A stretch of 14,288 nucleotides of DNA from Prevotellaceae bacterium (GTDB lineage Bacteria > Bacteroidota > Bacteroidia > Bacteroidales > UBA932), in NCBI GenBank assembly GCA_031290755.1, contig JAITMY010000177.1, positions 1 through 14,288 of the forward strand. Reading direction: 5' to 3'. The position numbers were made by a program, and so were the translations under genes. The notes beneath the pieces are model-generated. The model saw nothing but the letters and a program-made list of their open reading frames with translations, ran no database searches and was not told the origin of the DNA. Below are positions 6,490 through 13,656 of this stretch, one piece after another; position 1 is the first letter of the stretch, and each line of letters opens with the position of its first letter.

Positions 6490-7503
6490 CTATGCCACCT
6501 GCCACGTTTCGCCGCTGTGCAGCAGCTCGTCCATGCAGGTGATGGTGCGCCGGCTCATCACCTGCTCCACCTGCTCCACCACGCGCTGGTTGTAGGTAGG
6601 CTCCTTCACGGCGCGGATAACGCCCAGCGCCAGCGGCAGCTCCGGCCCGCGCATGGCGGCCAGCAGCATGTGCACGGCGCGGTCGTCCTCGTGCGCGTTG
6701 TGCACCAGCAGGTCTTTTTCGGCGACGCCGCCCTCGCCTACCCGCACCGCCTTGAGCCGCAGCCCGTCGAGCACGATGCCCTTGTCCCTGTCCCTGCCGA
6801 AAATCATTGGCTCGCCGTGGCGCAGCGTGATGGTCTTGTCGTCGCGCAGCTCCTTTGCGGTGAAGGCGCTGTGGGTGCCGTCGTTGAAAATCACGCAGTT
6901 TTGCAGCAGCTCCACCACCGCGCAGCCGGCGTGTAGGGCGGCGGCCTTCATGCACTCGGCGCTGAGCTTGAGGTCAACGTCGATGGCGCGGGCAAAGAAC
7001 GTGCCCGTGGCGCCAATCACCAGCTCGCCCGGGTTGAAGGGGCGCTCTACCGTGCCGTAGGGCGAGGTTTTGGTTACCAGCCCCAGCTTCGAGGTGGGCG
7101 AGTACTGCCCCTTAGTCAGCCCGTATATTTCGTTGTTGAACAGCAAAATGTTGAGGTCTATGTTGCGGCGGATGGCGTGGATAAAGTGGTTGCCGCCGAT
7201 GGCCAGCGCGTCGCCATCGCCCGTAACCTGCCACACGCTGAGCTTGGGGTTGGCCACCCTCACGCCGGTGGCAATGGCCGTAGCGCGACCGTGAATGGTG
7301 TGCATCCCGTAAACGCTCATGTAGTAGGGCAGCCGCGACGAGCAGCCTATGCCGGAAATGAACACGAAGTTCTCTTTAGGCTGCCCCGTGGCCTCAGACA
7401 CCTCCGGCAGCACCCGCTGCACGGTGGCTAAAATGGCGTGGTCGCCACATCCAGGGCACCAGCGCACCTCTTGGTCGCTCTTAAAATCTTGGGAAGAATA
7501 CAT
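6490..7503 (-). CDS. korB: 2-oxoacid:ferredoxin oxidoreductase subunit beta (2-oxoglutarate type)
   Basis: The 337-residue TPP- and Fe-S-binding subunit of the CoA-acylating oxidoreductase, which interconverts 2-oxoglutarate and succinyl-CoA with ferredoxin as electron carrier. The WCPGCG motif (C16, C19), C54 in GIGCSS and C203 in LLQNCVIFN are the four expected [4Fe-4S] ligands. GDGDALAIGG (95-104) through LLFNN (123-124) is the TPP-binding GDG...NN motif. HGRATAIATG is also typical. Length and N-terminus fit the family, and the ATG at 7503 directly precedes the conserved region. Its partner korA lies upstream on the same strand but is separated by about 1.9 kb of restriction-modification genes, whereas the pair is normally adjacent. 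Expression may depend on read-through from korA. A TTGTCA...TATAAA-like stretch in 7504-7547 could be a weak local promoter, but it does not fit the Bacteroidota consensus. Confidence 0.95.
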   Translation of the reverse strand: MYSSQDFKSDQEVRWCPGCGDHAILATVQRVLPEVSEATGQPKENFVFISGIGCSSRLPYYMSVYGMHTIHGRATAIATGVRVANPKLSVWQVTGDGDALAIGGNHFIHAIRRNIDLNILLFNNEIYGLTKGQYSPTSKLGLVTKTSPYGTVERPFNPGELVIGATGTFFARAIDVDLKLSAECMKAAALHAGCAVVELLQNCVIFNDGTHSAFTAKELRDDKTITLRHGEPMIFGRDRDKGIVLDGLRLKAVRVGEGGVAEKDLLVHNAHEDDRAVHMLLAAMRGPELPLALGVIRAVKEPTYNQRVVEQVEQVMSRRTITCMDELLHSGETWQVA

Positions 7504-7506
7504 TGT

Positions 7507-7526
7507 TTTTATACTTCATAATTATT
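7507..7526 (-). repeat. korB-side copy of the 20-bp direct repeat flanking the R-M cassette
   Basis: On the gene strand this reads AATAATTATGAAGTATAAAA. It matches the korA-side copy at 9397-9416 in 18 of 20 bases and lies four bases ahead of the korB ATG. It is likely the ancestral korA-korB spacer or a target duplication. Confidence 0.65.
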
Positions 7527-7547
7527 ACAACTTGACAATCTCTTTTA

Positions 7548-8414
7548 TCAACTCTTTGCAAGCATATAAGCACCTTCTAAAGGAATAATTTCATTAAACA
7601 AATCAGGATATTGACCTCCGTTTCTGCATTTTTCCTGTACAAAATGTAAACGATGCTCTTTCTTGATTTTTCCGCCATTACTTAGCCTGTCCAAAATCAT
7701 TTGATAATATTCAGGATGTATTTCACAACTTATATAATTGCGTTTCAATTTTTTGCAAAGTACTAGTTCACTACCGCTACCTCCAAAAAGAATAAAACAA
7801 TCGTCGTTCTCCTGCGTACAGGATTTTATCAGCATTTCAACTAAGGGCAAAGGGATTTGGCAGGAATGAAAAGTTTTGTCTTTGCTTACATTCTTAACCA
7901 AATCGTAATAGAACCAACTATAAGGCATCCGCCCTAAATGACCGGCGGCTATTCTGCCCAGAATGCGTTTGTCGTTTGGATTTTGGTATGGAACGGCAAC
8001 ATCATCTTTGTAAAAAGCATTGTTTTTACTTTTTGTGGCGTGTAAAATACTGCGGTGCGCGGTTGTGAATTTGCGCGGAGAATGTCCAACATTAGTATTG
8101 TAAACCCAAACATAATCGTGAACATCGAAAGCCGTGTCATCAAGATATTTAACTCGCAAATAGGCATTTTGCTTGGGATAATTCATCATAAACAGATTTC
8201 CTATCGGCTTCAAAACGCGCATACATTCACGTGTCAATTCTATATACCAATCAATATAATCGTTCCACTTTTGCGTGTAATTTTTTCCTGCATAATTTAT
8301 TCCGACATTATAGTCAGGGTCGCCATAAATCATATCTAATGAATTATCGGGCAAATGTTTAAGCACCTGCAAAACGTCTTTATTAAAAATAATATTTCTA
8401 AAATCTTCTAACAT
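7548..8414 (-). CDS. Type II DNA methyltransferase, beta class (N6-adenine or N4-cytosine)
   Basis: A 288-residue S-adenosylmethionine-dependent DNA methyltransferase that should modify the recognition site and protect the host from the adjacent nuclease. Motif order places it in the beta class. The catalytic motif IV comes first (MIYGDPDYNVG, D32-Y35), followed by a variable region. Motif X-like CQIPLPLVEMLI (about 185-196) and the SAM-binding motif I (LFGGSGSELVL, about 209-219) come last, ahead of ISCEIHPEYY. Motif IV reads DPDY rather than the usual (D/S/N)PP(Y/F), a notable change at the third position. Motif I lacks the common Asp-Pro just before FxGxG. The ATG is one base after the nuclease stop codon, so the two are translated together. 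AT-rich codons contrast with korB. The target sequence cannot be deduced by eye. An orphan regulatory methylase is less likely because a nuclease gene is adjacent. Confidence 0.88.
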   Translation of the reverse strand: MLEDFRNIIFNKDVLQVLKHLPDNSLDMIYGDPDYNVGINYAGKNYTQKWNDYIDWYIELTRECMRVLKPIGNLFMMNYPKQNAYLRVKYLDDTAFDVHDYVWVYNTNVGHSPRKFTTAHRSILHATKSKNNAFYKDDVAVPYQNPNDKRILGRIAAGHLGRMPYSWFYYDLVKNVSKDKTFHSCQIPLPLVEMLIKSCTQENDDCFILFGGSGSELVLCKKLKRNYISCEIHPEYYQMILDRLSNGGKIKKEHRLHFVQEKCRNGGQYPDLFNEIIPLEGAYMLAKS

Positions 8415-8415
8415 C

Positions 8416-9225
8416 TTAATTTGTTTGAATCAATTTATAGGCAACCGATTTTATGAATTTTATGGTAGTAATATCAAACGGATTTTCGAAAGTGTAAGCC
8501 CAAAGTTTTATAATGTCGTTTTCTTTGCACTTTTCTCTGACAACATAAACACTGAAAATATTCTTGATTTTTCCTTGTAATTCTGTCTGTTTGTTGGCAT
8601 TGTAATAATACAAAAACGGATGATAAATTTGATAAATGCTAAAGCTGTCGGGCTTGCCATTCTTGCCCTCAAAAACGCCAATATTTCCCTGAAATTCAAT
8701 GGTTAAATCAACCTCAATCTGAATGTTCTTTAATTCCAATTTGGTATTTTTTCCAAAATAGTATTCAAACGAGGTCTTCGTTCTGTGTGGAAAATATGTT
8801 TTCGGGCGTTTCAGAATATCAACATCATCAAGTTCAGTATCTTGTCCAAAAAGAAAATGGTGTAAAATACGCTGATTATTTGCAACTGATAGAATGTTGC
8901 TTTCGCTGGAATTATATTGATTGAGTATCGATTTTTTGTACTCCCAATCAAATTTTTCCTTAATGGGTTCAAAGTCATGAAATACCTTATCAATTCCTTT
9001 AATGAATCTATGTTTACCACTACCAACGTGAATAATAGCATAATCATTTTTCAGTAAAATTTCAGGCAATTTCGTTTTATTATCAAGTTTGGTAACGTCA
9101 AAAGGGTTACCAAAACCAAACTTTTTGGATACACCTTTTACCAAATCATTATGAAATTCATAATTCTTAGTTTTAGTACAGATTTTAAAAAGTTCCTCGA
9201 TTATTTGCGACTTTTTATTTGCCAT
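8416..9225 (-). CDS. Probable type II restriction endonuclease, PD-(D/E)XK fold
   Basis: A 269-residue, AT-rich, Lys/Asn-rich protein next to a DNA methyltransferase, in the place expected of the cognate nuclease. A credible catalytic core is seen at residues 169-190: QIEVDLTIEFQGNIGVFEGK, with E171, D173, E186 and K188. That is D-X12-E-X-K at the end of two predicted beta strands, followed by SIYQIYHPFLYYY. The N-terminal 165 residues (for example NDYAIIHVGSGKHRF and NNQRILHHFLFG) probably form the DNA-recognition part, and I do not recognise them. The start ATG at 9225 is four bases after the stop of the small ORF. It could instead be a nuclease of another defence type, but the 1-base spacing to the methyltransferase supports classical type II R-M. 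Cleavage site and activity are unknown. Confidence 0.75.
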   Translation of the reverse strand: MANKKSQIIEELFKICTKTKNYEFHNDLVKGVSKKFGFGNPFDVTKLDNKTKLPEILLKNDYAIIHVGSGKHRFIKGIDKVFHDFEPIKEKFDWEYKKSILNQYNSSESNILSVANNQRILHHFLFGQDTELDDVDILKRPKTYFPHRTKTSFEYYFGKNTKLELKNIQIEVDLTIEFQGNIGVFEGKNGKPDSFSIYQIYHPFLYYYNANKQTELQGKIKNIFSVYVVREKCKENDIIKLWAYTFENPFDITTIKFIKSVAYKLIQTN

Positions 9226-9229
9226 AATT

Positions 9230-9409
9230 TTATTTCCCTAATATTCCTATTTTATATAATTCGCAATAATTATAACGTTCTACTATTTTACTATTTAGCC
9301 ATACATTTAATTGTTTGCCACTCCAATCCAAATCATCAAAAGGTTCGGATGTGGTTTTGAACCAACGGTAAATTTGATTGTATTGTTGCTCTTCTATTTT
9401 ATATTCCAT
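9230..9409 (-). CDS. Small protein of unknown function, first gene of the R-M cassette
   Basis: A 59-residue AT-rich ORF starting at ATG 9409 (MEYKIEEQQYNQIYRWFKT). An upstream TTG at 9424 in the same frame is a poorer start. It ends four bases before the nuclease ATG and begins inside the 20-bp direct repeat, 21 bases after the korA stop. It is rich in aromatic and charged residues and has a DDLDWSGKQLNVWLNSKI segment. No signal peptide, membrane span or cysteine pair is seen. Its position matches that of R-M controller (C) proteins, but it is shorter than usual and has no recognisable Xre-type helix-turn-helix. A decayed gene end or an accessory R-M subunit are alternatives. Confidence 0.55.
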   Translation of the reverse strand: MEYKIEEQQYNQIYRWFKTTSEPFDDLDWSGKQLNVWLNSKIVERYNYCELYKIGILGK

Positions 9410-9416
9410 AATTATT
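9397..9416 (-). repeat. korA-side copy of the 20-bp direct repeat flanking the R-M cassette
   Basis: On the gene strand this reads AATAATTATGGAATATAAAA, 18/20 identical to 7507-9416's other end copy at 7507-7526. It includes the start codon of the small ORF and begins 14 bases after the korA stop. Confidence 0.65.
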
Positions 9417-9430
9417 TTTACCAATTCCCA

Positions 9431-11263
9431 CTATTTGCATTTTTTGAGCCGCTCCACCAACTCTATCACCGTGAACGGCTGCCCCTGCACCTTGTTGTAC
9501 TGCTCTACGGCGATGTGGGGGAACGTCATGCGCAGCAGGCTGGCCAGCTGCCCCATGTTGAGCTCGCACACCACGATTTTTTTGAAGCGCCCCAGCACGG
9601 CCTCCGTGTTTTTGGGTAGCGGGTTGAGGCTGCTGAAGTGCGCAAGGCTCGCCTTTTTGCCCTCGGCTTGCAGCTGCTTCACCGCCAGCAGCAGGTGGCC
9701 GTAGGTGCCGCCCCAGCCCACCACCAGCAGCTCTCCCTCGGCCTCGCCCTGCACCTCAAGGGGGGGAATGAAATCAGCCACCCGCGCCACCTTTTCGGCG
9801 CGAAGGTCGGTCATTTTTTGGTGGTTGAGGGGGTCGTGCGAAATGCTGCCCTTGGCGGCATCCTTCTCCAAGCCGCCCACGCGGTGCTCCAGCCCTTTGG
9901 TGCCGGGCACGGCCCAGCGTCGCGCCAGCCGCTGCGCGTCGCGGCGGTAGGGCAGGTAGTCCTCGCCCTCGGCGGCAAGGGGCGGCGCAATGGCGGGGTA
10001 GTCCTTCATGGCGGGGATGCACCAAGGCTCCGAGCCGTTGGCAATGAAGCCGTCGGTGAGCAGGATGACGGGGGTCATGTGCTCAAGGGCGATTTTGGCT
10101 GCCCAAAACGCTGCGCGGAAGCAGTCCGACGGCGAGGTGGCGGCCAGCACTACCAGCGGGCATTCGCCGTGGCGACCATAGAGCGCCTGCATCAGGTCAG
10201 ACTGCTCGGTTTTGGTGGGCAGGCCGGTGGAGGGGCCGCCACGCTGCACGTCCACCACCACCAGCGGCAGCTCGGCCATCACTGCCATGCCAATGGCCTC
10301 GCCCTTCAGCGCCAACCCGGGGCCGGAGGTGGTGGTTACGGCCAGCCGTCCGGCAAAGGCGGCGCCAATGGCCGTGCAGATGCCCGCTATCTCGTCCTCG
10401 GCCTGTAGGGTTTTCACGCCCATGTCCTTGCGCAGCGCCAGCTCCTCCAGTATGGCCGTGGCGGGGGTGATGGGGTAGGATCCGCAAAACAGCTCGCGCC
10501 CGGATTTTTCGGCGGCAGCTATCAGCCCCCACGCGGTGGCCACGTTGCCGTTGACAATGCGGTAGGTGCCCTTGCGCTGCTCCGCAGGCGCCACGCGGTA
10601 GGTGTTGGCAAAGGCATGGGTGTTGGCCGCGTAGTCGTAGCCCCCCTTGAGCGCCGCGCGGTTGATGCCCACGAGCGCCGGTTTTTTGGCAAACTTCTTG
10701 GCAAAGTAAGCCTCGGTGTGCTCCATCGGCAGGCCAAAGAGGTAGTAGCAGATGCCGAGGGCGAACATGTTCTTGCAGCGCAGCACGGTTTTGAGGTCGG
10801 CGCCAAAGTCCTGCAAAGCGCTCTTGGTCATCGCGGTGATGGGCGCCCAGATGATGTTGTAGCCCTCCAGCTTCAGCTCGGCAATGGGGTCGGCGCCGGC
10901 AAATCCGGCCTTGCGCAGGTGCGCCTCGTCGAAGGCATCGGCGTCGAGGATGGCGGTGGCATCTTTCTTCATCCACTTGGCGTTGGCCTTGAGGGCGGCG
11001 GGGTTCATGGCCACCAGCACGTCGCAGTAGTCGCCGGGGGTGCTCACCTGCCTGCTGCCAAAGTGCACCTGAAAGCCCGACACGCCGGCAACGGTGCCCT
11101 GCGGGGCGCGTATTTCGGCGGGGTAGTCGGGAAAGGTGGACACGCTGTAGCCCAGCAGCGCCGAGGTGTCGGAGAAGAGGGTGCCGGTGAGCTGCATACC
11201 GTCGCCGGAGTCGCCTGAAAAGCGAATAACAATGCTGCTAAGGTCGTTTGTTGATGTAGCCAT
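9431..11263 (-). CDS. korA: 2-oxoacid:ferredoxin oxidoreductase subunit alpha (fused gamma-alpha)
   Basis: A 610-residue subunit that works with KorB in ferredoxin-linked 2-oxoglutarate/succinyl-CoA conversion in the cytoplasm. Residues about 10-190 are the gamma domain (IVIRFSGDSGDGMQLTG; FPDYPAEIRAPQGT). About 237-440 is the alpha/pyrimidine-binding domain with GSYPITPAT (261-269), LQAEDEIAG, TTSGPGLALK and the family signature QRGGPSTGLPTKTEQSDL (340-357). The C-terminal domain contains VVGWGGTYGHLL and LNPLPKN. The ATG at 11263 gives MATSTNDLSS and is preferred over the TTG at 11281, which would add six unconserved residues. It lies 22 bases after uppP, so probably belongs to the same transcript. 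GC-rich coding runs right to the stop codon, where the AT-rich cassette begins. 2-oxoglutarate is the likeliest substrate from the KorAB form; other 2-oxoacids cannot be excluded. Confidence 0.95.
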   Translation of the reverse strand: MATSTNDLSSIVIRFSGDSGDGMQLTGTLFSDTSALLGYSVSTFPDYPAEIRAPQGTVAGVSGFQVHFGSRQVSTPGDYCDVLVAMNPAALKANAKWMKKDATAILDADAFDEAHLRKAGFAGADPIAELKLEGYNIIWAPITAMTKSALQDFGADLKTVLRCKNMFALGICYYLFGLPMEHTEAYFAKKFAKKPALVGINRAALKGGYDYAANTHAFANTYRVAPAEQRKGTYRIVNGNVATAWGLIAAAEKSGRELFCGSYPITPATAILEELALRKDMGVKTLQAEDEIAGICTAIGAAFAGRLAVTTTSGPGLALKGEAIGMAVMAELPLVVVDVQRGGPSTGLPTKTEQSDLMQALYGRHGECPLVVLAATSPSDCFRAAFWAAKIALEHMTPVILLTDGFIANGSEPWCIPAMKDYPAIAPPLAAEGEDYLPYRRDAQRLARRWAVPGTKGLEHRVGGLEKDAAKGSISHDPLNHQKMTDLRAEKVARVADFIPPLEVQGEAEGELLVVGWGGTYGHLLLAVKQLQAEGKKASLAHFSSLNPLPKNTEAVLGRFKKIVVCELNMGQLASLLRMTFPHIAVEQYNKVQGQPFTVIELVERLKKCK

Positions 11264-11285
11264 TTGTTTCAATAGTTTCAAAAAA

Positions 11286-12152
11286 TCAGGTTATCGTAAG
11301 GTTTACGCCGCAGGCAGTCAGCGCCAAAATAGCGCCGCCCACCACAATGCGGTACCACCCAAAGGCTTTGAAGCCGTAGCGCGTGAGGAAGGTGATGAAA
11401 AAGCGAATGGCGAACATGCCCACCACGAACGCCACAAGGTTGCCCAGCCCCAGCAGCGCAAGGTTTTCCTGCACGTTGTCGGCGGCAAAAAGCACCTTGT
11501 AGTCTTTGAGCAGCTTGTAGGCCGAGGCCGCGAGCATGGTCGGCACGGCAAGGAAAAACGAGAACTCGGCGGCGGCCTGCCGGCTCAGGCCGGTGGCCAT
11601 GCCCCCCACGATGGTGGCTGCCGAGCGCGACACGCCGGGTATCATGGCCACGCACTGCGCAAGCCCGATTTTCAGCGCACGCGCGGCGCCCACGCCCTGG
11701 CTGCCGCGCGGCTTGCCGAACAGCCTGTCCACAAAAAGCATGAACAGCCCGCCCAGCACCAGCATCAGCGCCACCACCGGCACGCTCTCCAGCAGGGTGT
11801 CGATGTAGTCGCCTGCGCAAAAACCGACAACGGCGGCGGGTAAAAAGGCCACGAGCAGCTTCACGTAAAAATCGTACTTCGCGCCCAGCCGCAGCAGCAG
11901 CCTTTTCGCGCCGCGCACCGTGCCCAGCGCGGCCTCGTCCACCTTGCTGACCCTGAAAAACCGCTGCCGGTAGAGCACCACCACCGCCAAAATCGCCCCC
12001 AGCTGGATGTTCACCGTGAACGCCTTCACAAACGTGGTAGGCTCTACGCCCAGCAGGTGCTGCGCAAGAATCATGTGGCCGGTGGACGAAACGGGTAAAA
12101 ATTCCGTCAGCCCCTCCACGATGGCAACGACTATGGCTTGCAAAATGCTCAT
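11286..12152 (-). CDS. uppP: Undecaprenyl-diphosphate phosphatase
   Basis: A 288-residue polytopic inner-membrane enzyme of the BacA/UppP family. It removes a phosphate from undecaprenyl pyrophosphate so that the lipid carrier can be reused for peptidoglycan and glycan export. The first catalytic motif is EGLTEFLPVSSTGH (E13, E17, H26) and the second is PGVSRSAATIVGGM (R176), both intact. About eight hydrophobic segments are present. Family members commonly give bacitracin tolerance. The ATG at 12152 lies 21 bases after the DUF3098 stop, and the gene sits in the ftsX - DUF3098 - uppP order seen in Bacteroidota. The operon context links envelope synthesis and division. Confidence 0.96.
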   Translation of the reverse strand: MSILQAIVVAIVEGLTEFLPVSSTGHMILAQHLLGVEPTTFVKAFTVNIQLGAILAVVVLYRQRFFRVSKVDEAALGTVRGAKRLLLRLGAKYDFYVKLLVAFLPAAVVGFCAGDYIDTLLESVPVVALMLVLGGLFMLFVDRLFGKPRGSQGVGAARALKIGLAQCVAMIPGVSRSAATIVGGMATGLSRQAAAEFSFFLAVPTMLAASAYKLLKDYKVLFAADNVQENLALLGLGNLVAFVVGMFAIRFFITFLTRYGFKAFGWYRIVVGGAILALTACGVNLTIT

Positions 12153-12173
12153 GGTACCGCCCCCCTCTCTGCG

Positions 12174-12458
12174 CTACGCCTGAGCCGGCTTAGGCCGCTT
12201 CATGATGGCGTAAATCTCAAACACGAAGCCCAGCACCACCACCAGCGGCGCAAGGGTAATGCGGCGGAAGCTGTAGATCTCCGCTCCGTTGAACTCGCCG
12301 GGGTTCGGCGACTTCCCGCCGCTCATCAGCACAAAGCCCACCACGATGATGGCAAAGCCCACCAGCATCAGCTTGTAGTTGTACGTTCCAAGGGCAAAGG
12401 TTCCCTGCCCCTTGCCCGCTGAGGCCTTAGCCTGCACGTTAAGTTGTTGTTTAGCCAT
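12174..12458 (-). CDS. DUF3098 family small membrane protein
   Basis: A 94-residue protein with a short Lys/Gln-rich cytoplasmic N-terminus and two predicted membrane helices (about residues 29-46, KLMLVGFAIIVVGFVLM; and about 66-84, ITLAPLVVVLGFVFEIYAI). Between them lies SGGKSPNPGEFNGAEIYSFRR, and the protein ends in a basic tail. Size and sequence fit DUF3098, a Bacteroidota family whose gene usually sits between ftsX and uppP, as here. It starts 10 bases after ftsX. Its function is unknown; a role in division or the cell envelope is inferred only from its neighbours. Confidence 0.88.
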   Translation of the reverse strand: MAKQQLNVQAKASAGKGQGTFALGTYNYKLMLVGFAIIVVGFVLMSGGKSPNPGEFNGAEIYSFRRITLAPLVVVLGFVFEIYAIMKRPKPAQA

Positions 12459-12468
12459 AGCAGAATTT

Positions 12469-13362
12469 TTAATAGTAAAGCTCGTCGGTTTTCATATCCA
12501 AAAATTTATTCACTGCAAAGTAAGTCGAAATCGCGCCCACCGCCAAGCCCACCGCCAGCAGGCAAAACAGCAGGATGCCCATCACCTCAACCGTAACCAG
12601 CTGTATCATCTCGCGCCCCATTTCGTTGCGGGCTGCGTAAATCAGGCCGCACAGCAGCAGCATGGCAATGATGGCCGCAAGCACCCCGTGGAAGGCGTTT
12701 TTCGCAATGAAGGGGCGGGTGATGAAGGCGTTGGTAGCCCCCACCAGCTTCATGGTGTTTATCAGGAAGCGCCGCGCGTAGATAGACAGGCGTATGGTGT
12801 TGTTGATTTGCGCCATCGACACGAAAAAGAGCAGCCCGCTGAAGAGTAGCAGCAGCGCGCTGATTTTGTTGATGTTGTCGTTCATCACGTTGATGAGCGA
12901 CTTTTGGTAGGTAACCTCCTTCACCTGATTGTACCACTTGAGCTCCCGCTCGATGTTCTGTATGCTGTCGTTGTTGGCGTAGCGGTAGCGCAGCTTCGCC
13001 TCAATGGACACCGGCAGGGGGTTGTAGCCCAAAAAGGCCACGAAGTCCTCGCCCAGCATTTCGCGCAGCTCGCGCTCGCCGTCCTCCTTAGAGATGAACT
13101 TCGTTTCGCGCACGTAGGGCGCCATGTCCAGCTGCTTGCGCAGCCACGCAATGTCGGCCTCCGTAGCGTTGTCCTGCAAGATGACCGAGATGCTGATGTT
13201 CTCCTTCACGTAGCGCGAAAGGCGGCTGGCGTTGAGCAGCAAGATGCCCATAAGCCCCAGCATGAACAGCACCAGCGACATGCTCACCACCGTGGACACG
13301 TAGGAGTTGCGCAGCCTCCGCGACGTGTAAGGGTTGCCCCACGTTGAATTGTTTCCTGCCAT
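12469..13362 (-). CDS. ftsX: Cell-division membrane protein FtsX
   Basis: A 297-residue ABC-type permease-like protein that, with the ATPase FtsE, couples division-ring status to activation of septal peptidoglycan hydrolases. The four-helix layout is clear. TM1 is at about 20-46 (VSTVVSMSLVLFMLGLMGIL). A periplasmic domain spans about 50-165 (NISISVILQDNATEADIAWL; SKEDGERELREMLGEDF). TM2 is at about 167-187, TM3 at about 222-243 and TM4 at about 265-288. The characteristic ARRFLINTMKLVGATNAFI segment lies between TM2 and TM3. Length is usual for the family. ftsE is not next to it in this window. It appears to be the first gene of the long minus-strand run. Confidence 0.94.
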   Translation of the reverse strand: MAGNNSTWGNPYTSRRLRNSYVSTVVSMSLVLFMLGLMGILLLNASRLSRYVKENISISVILQDNATEADIAWLRKQLDMAPYVRETKFISKEDGERELREMLGEDFVAFLGYNPLPVSIEAKLRYRYANNDSIQNIERELKWYNQVKEVTYQKSLINVMNDNINKISALLLLFSGLLFFVSMAQINNTIRLSIYARRFLINTMKLVGATNAFITRPFIAKNAFHGVLAAIIAMLLLCGLIYAARNEMGREMIQLVTVEVMGILLFCLLAVGLAVGAISTYFAVNKFLDMKTDELYY

Positions 13363-13656
13363 AGCCGAATAGCCTACTCCTTAATATACTTCTTTTGAAA
13401 ATTCACCAAAATATTTAGCGGCGAAGGTAATTCTTTTTTGCTACAACGGCAAGCATAATGCCAAAATTACGCTGAAATATCTTCAAGTGGCATAGCAATC
13501 AAGTTTTTACCGCGGTCGAAGCGGGAGGGGAAGCAAAAATGGAGCCGTCGGACGGACAAAAAGCGGGAAATAACGGGAAAAAGGCTGACCTGACAGAATA
13601 AAAACATCGAATAGGACAAAGAATATGTATTTTTATAAAAATTAATAGTTGCAACC
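13363..13656. other. Divergent intergenic region between ftsX and the LiaF-like gene
   Basis: This 294-base stretch should hold the promoters of both diverging genes. It is more AT-rich than the flanking genes. On the minus strand an exact TAATTTTG (-7 type) is found at 13462-13469; on the + strand a near match TATTTTTA lies at 13628-13635. Neither has a clear -33 element at the usual distance. No small gene, RNA gene or strong hairpin was seen. Confidence 0.5.
13462..13469 (-). promoter_or_regulatory. ftsX: Candidate -7 promoter element for ftsX operon
   Basis: The minus strand reads TAATTTTG, an exact match to the Bacteroidota -7 consensus TAnnTTTG, about 100 bases before the ftsX ATG. No TTTG or TTG was found about 20 bases upstream of it, so support is partial. 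Confidence 0.3.

Larger units (their letters stand above)
7507..9416 (-). mobile_element. AT-rich restriction-modification cassette inserted between korA and korB
   Basis: The block holds three tightly spaced minus-strand genes: a small ORF, a nuclease and a methyltransferase. Gaps are 4 bases and 1 base, and an imperfect 20-bp direct repeat lies at both ends. Base composition drops sharply at both borders; one 60-base line inside is about 32% GC and one in korA about 65%. No transposase, integrase or tRNA-type attachment site is seen. R-M genes are known to enter genomes with target duplications, and that fits here. Mobility is inferred from composition, the interrupted kor operon and the repeats. 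Confidence 0.7.

Noticed and set aside
9230..9409. Xre-type controller protein of the R-M system
   Set aside because: Position fits, but no helix-turn-helix pattern is visible and the protein is short.
9410..9424. TTG start adding five residues to the small R-M protein
   Set aside because: An ATG at 9409 is available and more likely.
10197..10976. 259-residue minus-strand ORF inside korA
   Set aside because: Out-of-frame reading of korA with Arg/His-rich composition; korA is intact in its own frame.
11264..11281. TTG start adding six residues to KorA
   Set aside because: An ATG at 11263 directly precedes the conserved region and is the simpler start.
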